Assembly: GCA_937901145.1 (NCBI GenBank)
Contig: CALCHE010000088.1
Location: 1 to 9,462 of the forward strand
Direction of reading: 5' to 3'
Source of the DNA: an uncultured Clostridia bacterium
GTDB taxonomy: Bacteria; Bacillota; Clostridia; Oscillospirales; Acutalibacteraceae
Length of the DNA stretch: 9,462 nt
Part shown: one piece after another, positions 6,320-9,462 of the stretch
Numbering within the stretch: position 1 is the first letter of the stretch
Layout: each line of letters starts with the position of its first letter
Notes under the pieces: generated by a model
What the model was told of the DNA's origin: nothing
What the model saw: the letters and a program-made list of their open reading frames with translations, nothing else
Databases searched by the model: none
Position numbers and translations under genes: made by a program

Positions 6320-7231
6320 ATGGAATATGCAAAGAAAGCAGAAAGCCTTTACGGTAAATATCTTTTTGTTTACTTCGTAGGAAACGGAGAAGGCGAAGAA
6401 AGAATACATTTCGCAGTAAGCGAGGATGGCTATAACTTCACACCCCTCAATAACAACGAGGCGATCATCACACAGCTCAAGGGCAAAAAATGTGTCCGTG
6501 ACCCATATATTCTCAAAGGTCAGGACGGCTTTTATTACATAGTCGGCACTGATATGAGATGTGAAGAGGGTTGGGAGTCAAATCACGCTCTCGTCACCTG
6601 GAAGTCAAAAGATCTTATCGAATGGACAGATGAAACCATCATCGATATAAAAGACCTCTGTGAAAAATACAAAAACACCACCCGTGCCTGGGCGCCTCAG
6701 GCCTTATGGCACGAGGAAAAGCAGACCTATATGCTTTATTGGGCACATTCTACCAAAGAGCACAATACAGCCGGTATGTATTACGCCTTCACCGATGATT
6801 TCAAAACAATCACCGAGCCTCAGAAAATGTATTGCCGCGAAAACATACAGACCATCGACGGTGACATAATATATAATAAGAAAAACGGCAAATATTATCT
6901 GTACTTCAAGCACGACGAGGATCAGACCATAGCATACGTGGTTTCAGACAAACCCGAAGGTCCCTACGAGGATAAGCCTGTGGTCGTTTCTGTGGCGCCC
7001 AGCGGTGTGGAGGGTAGTGAAATGTATCCCATTAACGGTACTGATACCTGGGTAATGATTATGGACGAATACGGCAAGGGTCGCTTCTTTATGCAGCAGA
7101 CAGAGGATTTCGAAAGCTACCTTCCCGTAAAAAAAGAGGATTATTCCATGGACTTCGGTCCAAGACATGGCAGTATATGCTCCATAAGCGACGAAGAATA
7201 CGAGTCACTTGTGAAGCATTTCGGCATATAA
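6320..7231 (+). CDS. GH43-like five-bladed beta-propeller protein, probable glycosidase
   Basis: A 303-residue protein with the hallmarks of the GH43/GH32/GH68-type beta-propeller superfamily. The candidate catalytic set can be read in order: D61 in VRDPYI (base), D180 in QTIDGDI (transition-state modulator) and E231 in GVEGSEMY (acid). WAPQALWHEE at 124-133 and FGPRHGSI at 279-286 are typical blade motifs, as is the repeated Y-x-L-Y-x pattern. Relatives cleave arabinose, xylose or related residues from hemicellulose oligosaccharides. There is no signal peptide, so it should act inside the cell on imported sugars. It starts 12 bases after rarA, and the ribosome binding site AAGGAG overlaps the rarA stop codon. 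An esterase gene follows at 21 bases. The fold is fairly secure; the substrate, and even glycosidase activity, is inference. Confidence 0.8.
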   Translation: MEYAKKAESLYGKYLFVYFVGNGEGEERIHFAVSEDGYNFTPLNNNEAIITQLKGKKCVRDPYILKGQDGFYYIVGTDMRCEEGWESNHALVTWKSKDLIEWTDETIIDIKDLCEKYKNTTRAWAPQALWHEEKQTYMLYWAHSTKEHNTAGMYYAFTDDFKTITEPQKMYCRENIQTIDGDIIYNKKNGKYYLYFKHDEDQTIAYVVSDKPEGPYEDKPVVVSVAPSGVEGSEMYPINGTDTWVMIMDEYGKGRFFMQQTEDFESYLPVKKEDYSMDFGPRHGSICSISDEEYESLVKHFGI

Positions 7232-7237
7232 ACAAAA

Positions 7238-7244
7238 AAGGAGG
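7238..7244 (+). promoter_or_regulatory. Perfect ribosome binding site of the esterase gene
   Basis: AAGGAGG, eight bases before the ATG at 7253, is complementary to the 3' end of 16S rRNA over its full length. This supports that ATG, and therefore inclusion of the hydrophobic N-terminal segment, rather than a later start. Confidence 0.75.
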
Positions 7245-7252
7245 AAAATATT

Positions 7253-8152
7253 ATGTTCAGCAAAATCATCGCATTTTTCATCTCAGTTATTTTCACCGTG
7301 CTTAACGCTCTCGGCCTTGGAGGTGTGTTCGGAGGAATAGACAGCTCCGACGCTTATGTGTTCGCCAATATGAGCTACGGTAAGCACGAAAGACAGGTTC
7401 TCGACCTCGCTATACCTAAGGATAACGACGGAGAGGTTGGTCTCATTCTTTTCATTCACGGCGGAGCCTGGATAGGCGGAGACAAAGAAGTCTATAAGGA
7501 TATGGTTTCAAGCTGTGCTAATAAAGAGGGACTTGTCGCCGCGGCTCTCAATTACCGTTACCTCAATGACAGCACAAATCTTCACGACATAACCGACGAC
7601 ATCGACTCCGCACTTTCAGCAATAAAAGAAAAAGCAAAGACAAAGGGCGTTGATGTAAACAAGGTCTTTCTCACAGGTGCTTCAGCAGGTGCACACCTTG
7701 CTATGTTCTACGCATATTCGAGAAAAGATACGGCACCCATAACACCTGCAGCCGTATGTAGCTATTGCGGTCCTACCGACCTTTACGACGATAATTTCTA
7801 CTATGAAAGCGACTTAGGTGACACAGCCACTATTTGCCAGCTTATGTCCTGGGCTTGCGGTGAAAGCTTCTCCATAGAAAACAAAAAGGACTTCAAAGAA
7901 GCCCTCGATAAGGTCTCACCTGTAAACTATGTAAACGGAAGCACCATTCCTACCATTCTCTGTCACGGCGAAAAGGACACCATTGTACCCTATTCAAATG
8001 CACTTTCAATTGCAGAAAAGTTTGAGCAATACGGTGTGCAATATGATTTCATCAGCTATCCTAACTCTGACCATGGTTTGGCAAACGACACTGAGTGTGC
8101 AGAAAAAGCAGATAAGCTTATGAGAGAATATATTGACAAATATGTAAGATAA
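7253..8152 (+). CDS. Alpha/beta-hydrolase esterase with N-terminal signal or membrane anchor
   Basis: A 299-residue carboxylesterase-type alpha/beta hydrolase (hormone-sensitive-lipase/BD-FAE-like group). HGGAW at 69-73 gives the oxyanion hole, GASAG at 142-146 the nucleophile S144, D242 in HGEKDTIVP the acid and H274 in NSDHGL the base, so the triad is complete. Residues 1-28 form a short positive start and a hydrophobic stretch ending in small residues, consistent with a signal peptide or single membrane anchor; no lipobox cysteine is present. It should therefore act at or outside the membrane, probably removing acetyl, feruloyl or similar esters. It is the last gene of the rarA operon, following the GH43-like gene, which fits a role in hemicellulose side-chain removal. 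That role is inference; lipid or small-molecule esters are also possible. Confidence 0.88.
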   Translation: MFSKIIAFFISVIFTVLNALGLGGVFGGIDSSDAYVFANMSYGKHERQVLDLAIPKDNDGEVGLILFIHGGAWIGGDKEVYKDMVSSCANKEGLVAAALNYRYLNDSTNLHDITDDIDSALSAIKEKAKTKGVDVNKVFLTGASAGAHLAMFYAYSRKDTAPITPAAVCSYCGPTDLYDDNFYYESDLGDTATICQLMSWACGESFSIENKKDFKEALDKVSPVNYVNGSTIPTILCHGEKDTIVPYSNALSIAEKFEQYGVQYDFISYPNSDHGLANDTECAEKADKLMREYIDKYVR

Positions 8153-8166
8153 TTTATGAAACGCAG

Positions 8167-8199
8167 AAAACCGTGTCCCGAAAAGGACACGGTTTTTTT
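8167..8199 (+). terminator. Terminator of the rarA operon, shared with the convergent gene
   Basis: AAAACCGTGTCC (8167-8178), the loop CGAAAA and GGACACGGTTTT (8185-8196) form a strong 12-base stem followed by T to 8199. It ends plus-strand transcription 14 bases past the esterase stop. On the minus strand the same hairpin is followed by four T, so it probably also ends the convergent membrane-protein transcript, whose stop codon is at 8200-8198. Confidence 0.93.
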
Positions 8200-9337
8200 A
8201 ATCTTCAATTATAATCTCTGTCGGTTTCTGCTCTATGGTATCAACAGGATATTCGGGTGTGATACCCTCATTTTCATCGTATTCGTATTTTGCTTTTTTT
8301 CTCAGCTTTTTATTACTGATTATGCAGTATTCGTTTATTTTGTCCTGAAGATAAATTTCTACGCTCCAAGTCATCACGTTCAGCAAAAGAGTAACTGTAC
8401 CCATTCCGCCTTCTTTTGCACCGCATTTGTTAAGCTCATCCTCAAGCCTCTTTGCTTGTGTGTAAGACCAGTAAAAATAGTAAAAAGGAATAAACAACTT
8501 CAAAGCTTCCGCTATCGGAGTGAATCGATTATACTCGCCTTTTATTTCATTAATTACCTTCGTTGTACGGTATACCCATATAACAAGCCATACCGGACCA
8601 ATGAAATATAAAAGTGCAAGATGCTTTTTCATACTGATATAATAATATGTCTCCATATTTTCTGCATCGTAACCGTCCTGTACATCCGTACCTTCATAAG
8701 TTATAAGAACTAAAACATATAAGTAAAGACCTATTATTAGCAATTTGCTTAAAAAGCCTGAAGCATCCAATGCAGAAAGAACAACATCAGCAACCTCCAT
8801 AAAGCCTTCCGCACCGTAAGCAGGACCGAGACACCATATAAATGCACCTATACCTAAAACCGCATTTATTACAGCTACCGCCATAAAGCTCATTTTGGTC
8901 ATAAACTCTCTGAAAGAAACGAGAGAAATAATCATCAGAACAAGTGAAAGTACACTCACCGCATTAAAAGCAACAGTTATGAAATACGGCTCCTCCTGCA
9001 GCGCGTTCTGCACAAGATAAAAAGCTCCTTCAAATGCCGATAAAACTGTTCCCGAAAGAATAATTTTCGGATGATTTTTCAAAAGTCCCACGGCTATGAT
9101 TATTCCGATTACTGACGAAATCACAATAGATACAATATCTCCCGTAGAATAAGACATATACAGTTCTTCATCGTAATGCCCCATAAGCATATCTTCATTG
9201 GATGCGATAAGCTTTTCTCCGAGATTCATAAATAAATCGAATAATTGGTCGGTATGAAAGGATAACCATACAAAACCCATTATGAGTCCCATAAGACGAG
9301 GACTCAGGCGTTTAAAAGACAATTTACTTTCTTTCAT
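8198..9337 (-). CDS. Multi-pass membrane protein of unknown function, DUF4234-like C-terminal region
   Basis: I do not recognise a defined function. The 379-residue form starting at the ATG at 9337 is preferred: AAAAAGGGG lies nine bases upstream. In-frame ATGs at 9364 and 9346 lie upstream of or directly against that site; using 9364 would add nine residues. About nine hydrophobic helices appear near 12-27, 68-87, 91-109, 122-140, 148-169, 195-213, 240-256, 277-292 and 314-330. The region about 238-335, with IGPVWLVIWVYRTTK and, after it, FIPFYYFYWSYTQAKRLEDE, resembles DUF4234-type membrane domains. The C-terminal tail is cytoplasm-like and charged: lysine-rich, then acidic. The gene is alone, convergent to the rarA operon, and driven by a strong promoter overlapped by a palindromic operator, so it is probably tightly regulated. 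Confidence 0.8.
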   Translation of the reverse strand: MKESKLSFKRLSPRLMGLIMGFVWLSFHTDQLFDLFMNLGEKLIASNEDMLMGHYDEELYMSYSTGDIVSIVISSVIGIIIAVGLLKNHPKIILSGTVLSAFEGAFYLVQNALQEEPYFITVAFNAVSVLSLVLMIISLVSFREFMTKMSFMAVAVINAVLGIGAFIWCLGPAYGAEGFMEVADVVLSALDASGFLSKLLIIGLYLYVLVLITYEGTDVQDGYDAENMETYYYISMKKHLALLYFIGPVWLVIWVYRTTKVINEIKGEYNRFTPIAEALKLFIPFYYFYWSYTQAKRLEDELNKCGAKEGGMGTVTLLLNVMTWSVEIYLQDKINEYCIISNKKLRKKAKYEYDENEGITPEYPVDTIEQKPTEIIIED

Positions 9338-9405
9338 TATATTCATCCCCTTTTTTCTAATCATAACAGATTAAATCATCGTAATCAACCTATTATTGCA
9401 CAAAC

Positions 9406-9434
9406 ATTATACTGCAATTTGCAGTATAAGTCAA
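9406..9434 (-). promoter_or_regulatory. Near-consensus sigma-A promoter of the membrane-protein gene
   Basis: On the minus strand TTGACT (9434-9429), a 17-base spacer and TATAAT (9411-9406) differ from consensus at one position. Transcription should start near 9399, with a leader of about 60 bases before the preferred ATG at 9337. The spacer and most of the -10 lie inside a perfect palindrome, which implies a repressor. Confidence 0.85.
9407..9429. promoter_or_regulatory. Perfect 23-bp palindrome over the promoter (operator 1)
   Basis: The arms TTATACTGCAA and TTGCAGTATAA flank a single central base at 9418 with no mismatch. The palindrome covers the whole spacer, five of six -10 bases and the edge of the -35, so a dimer bound here would exclude RNA polymerase. 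The core is ACTGCA-N3-TGCAGT. The regulator is not identified; it does not match the LexA, BlaI/CopY or Fur boxes I know. Confidence 0.7.
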
Positions 9435-9435
9435 T

Positions 9436-9450
9436 ACCGCATTTTGCGGT
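9436..9450. promoter_or_regulatory. Second related palindrome upstream (operator 2)
   Basis: ACCGCA-N3-TGCGGT is a perfect inverted repeat centred at 9443, 25 bases from the centre of operator 1. It has the same arm length and spacing as the operator 1 core, and 12 of 15 positions are identical. The differences at the arm position are paired (C/G for T/A), so symmetry is kept. This looks like two sites for one dimeric regulator. Confidence 0.6.
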
Positions 9451-9462
9451 GACATATAATAA

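Noticed and set aside
5912..6409. 165-codon minus-strand open frame opposite rarA and the next gene's start
   Set aside because: It runs antisense across two well-supported genes and their overlapping ribosome binding site; hydrophobic and phenylalanine-rich, as expected from reverse reading of AT-rich coding DNA.
8156..8611. 151-codon plus-strand open frame after the esterase gene
   Set aside because: It spans the strong terminator hairpin and is antisense to the membrane-protein gene; no plausible ribosome binding site.
9338..9364. Longer start for the membrane protein at the ATG at 9364
   Set aside because: The ribosome binding site AAAAAGGGG lies downstream of this ATG and nine bases before the ATG at 9337, so the shorter form is better supported.

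Overview
The window looks like chromosomal DNA from a low-GC, Gram-positive anaerobe, probably a member of the Clostridia (Oscillospiraceae/Lachnospiraceae-type gut or rumen bacterium). The grounds are AT-rich intergenic DNA, strong AGGAGG-type ribosome binding sites, sigma-A-type promoters with extended -10 elements, compact Rho-independent terminators, and a murA / WalJ-like MBL hydrolase / rlmH gene order. The taxonomic placement is inference from gene content and signals, not from a marker search.

Left half, minus strand (1-4723). Reading in the direction of transcription: murA (peptidoglycan precursor synthesis, TTG start), a terminator-like hairpin, a WalJ/YycJ-type metallo-beta-lactamase-fold protein, rlmH (23S rRNA methyltransferase), then a CaCA-family cation antiporter ending at a strong terminator. 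Next come a separately transcribed CDP-alcohol phosphatidyltransferase with its own terminator, and the first 19 codons of a second, related CDP-alcohol phosphatidyltransferase that runs off the left edge. This half is envelope and housekeeping biology: cell wall precursor, phospholipid head-group chemistry, ion exchange and ribosome maturation.

Middle (4724-5041). This is a 318-bp divergent intergenic region with a promoter for each side, two small hairpins in the murA leader (one abutting the ribosome binding site), and a pair of overlapping inverted repeats that cannot both form.

Right half, plus strand (5042-8152). rarA (AAA+ ATPase of stalled-fork processing) is followed at 12 bp by a GH43-like beta-propeller protein and then at 21 bp by an alpha/beta-hydrolase esterase with an N-terminal hydrophobic segment. 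The three appear to form one operon ending in a strong hairpin terminator that also separates it from the convergent gene. The pairing of a propeller glycosidase-like protein with an esterase suggests hemicellulose or oligosaccharide side-chain chemistry; their linkage to rarA is probably positional.

Right end, minus strand (8198-9462). A nine-helix membrane protein of unknown function with a DUF4234-like C-terminal part is read from a near-consensus sigma-A promoter. The spacer and -10 of that promoter are covered by a perfect 23-bp palindrome, and a related second palindrome lies upstream. This dual operator is the most distinctive regulatory signal in the window. I see no phage, IS, CRISPR, tRNA or rRNA features and no clear evidence of a new multi-gene system; most of the window is ordinary core genome with a few regulatory curiosities.
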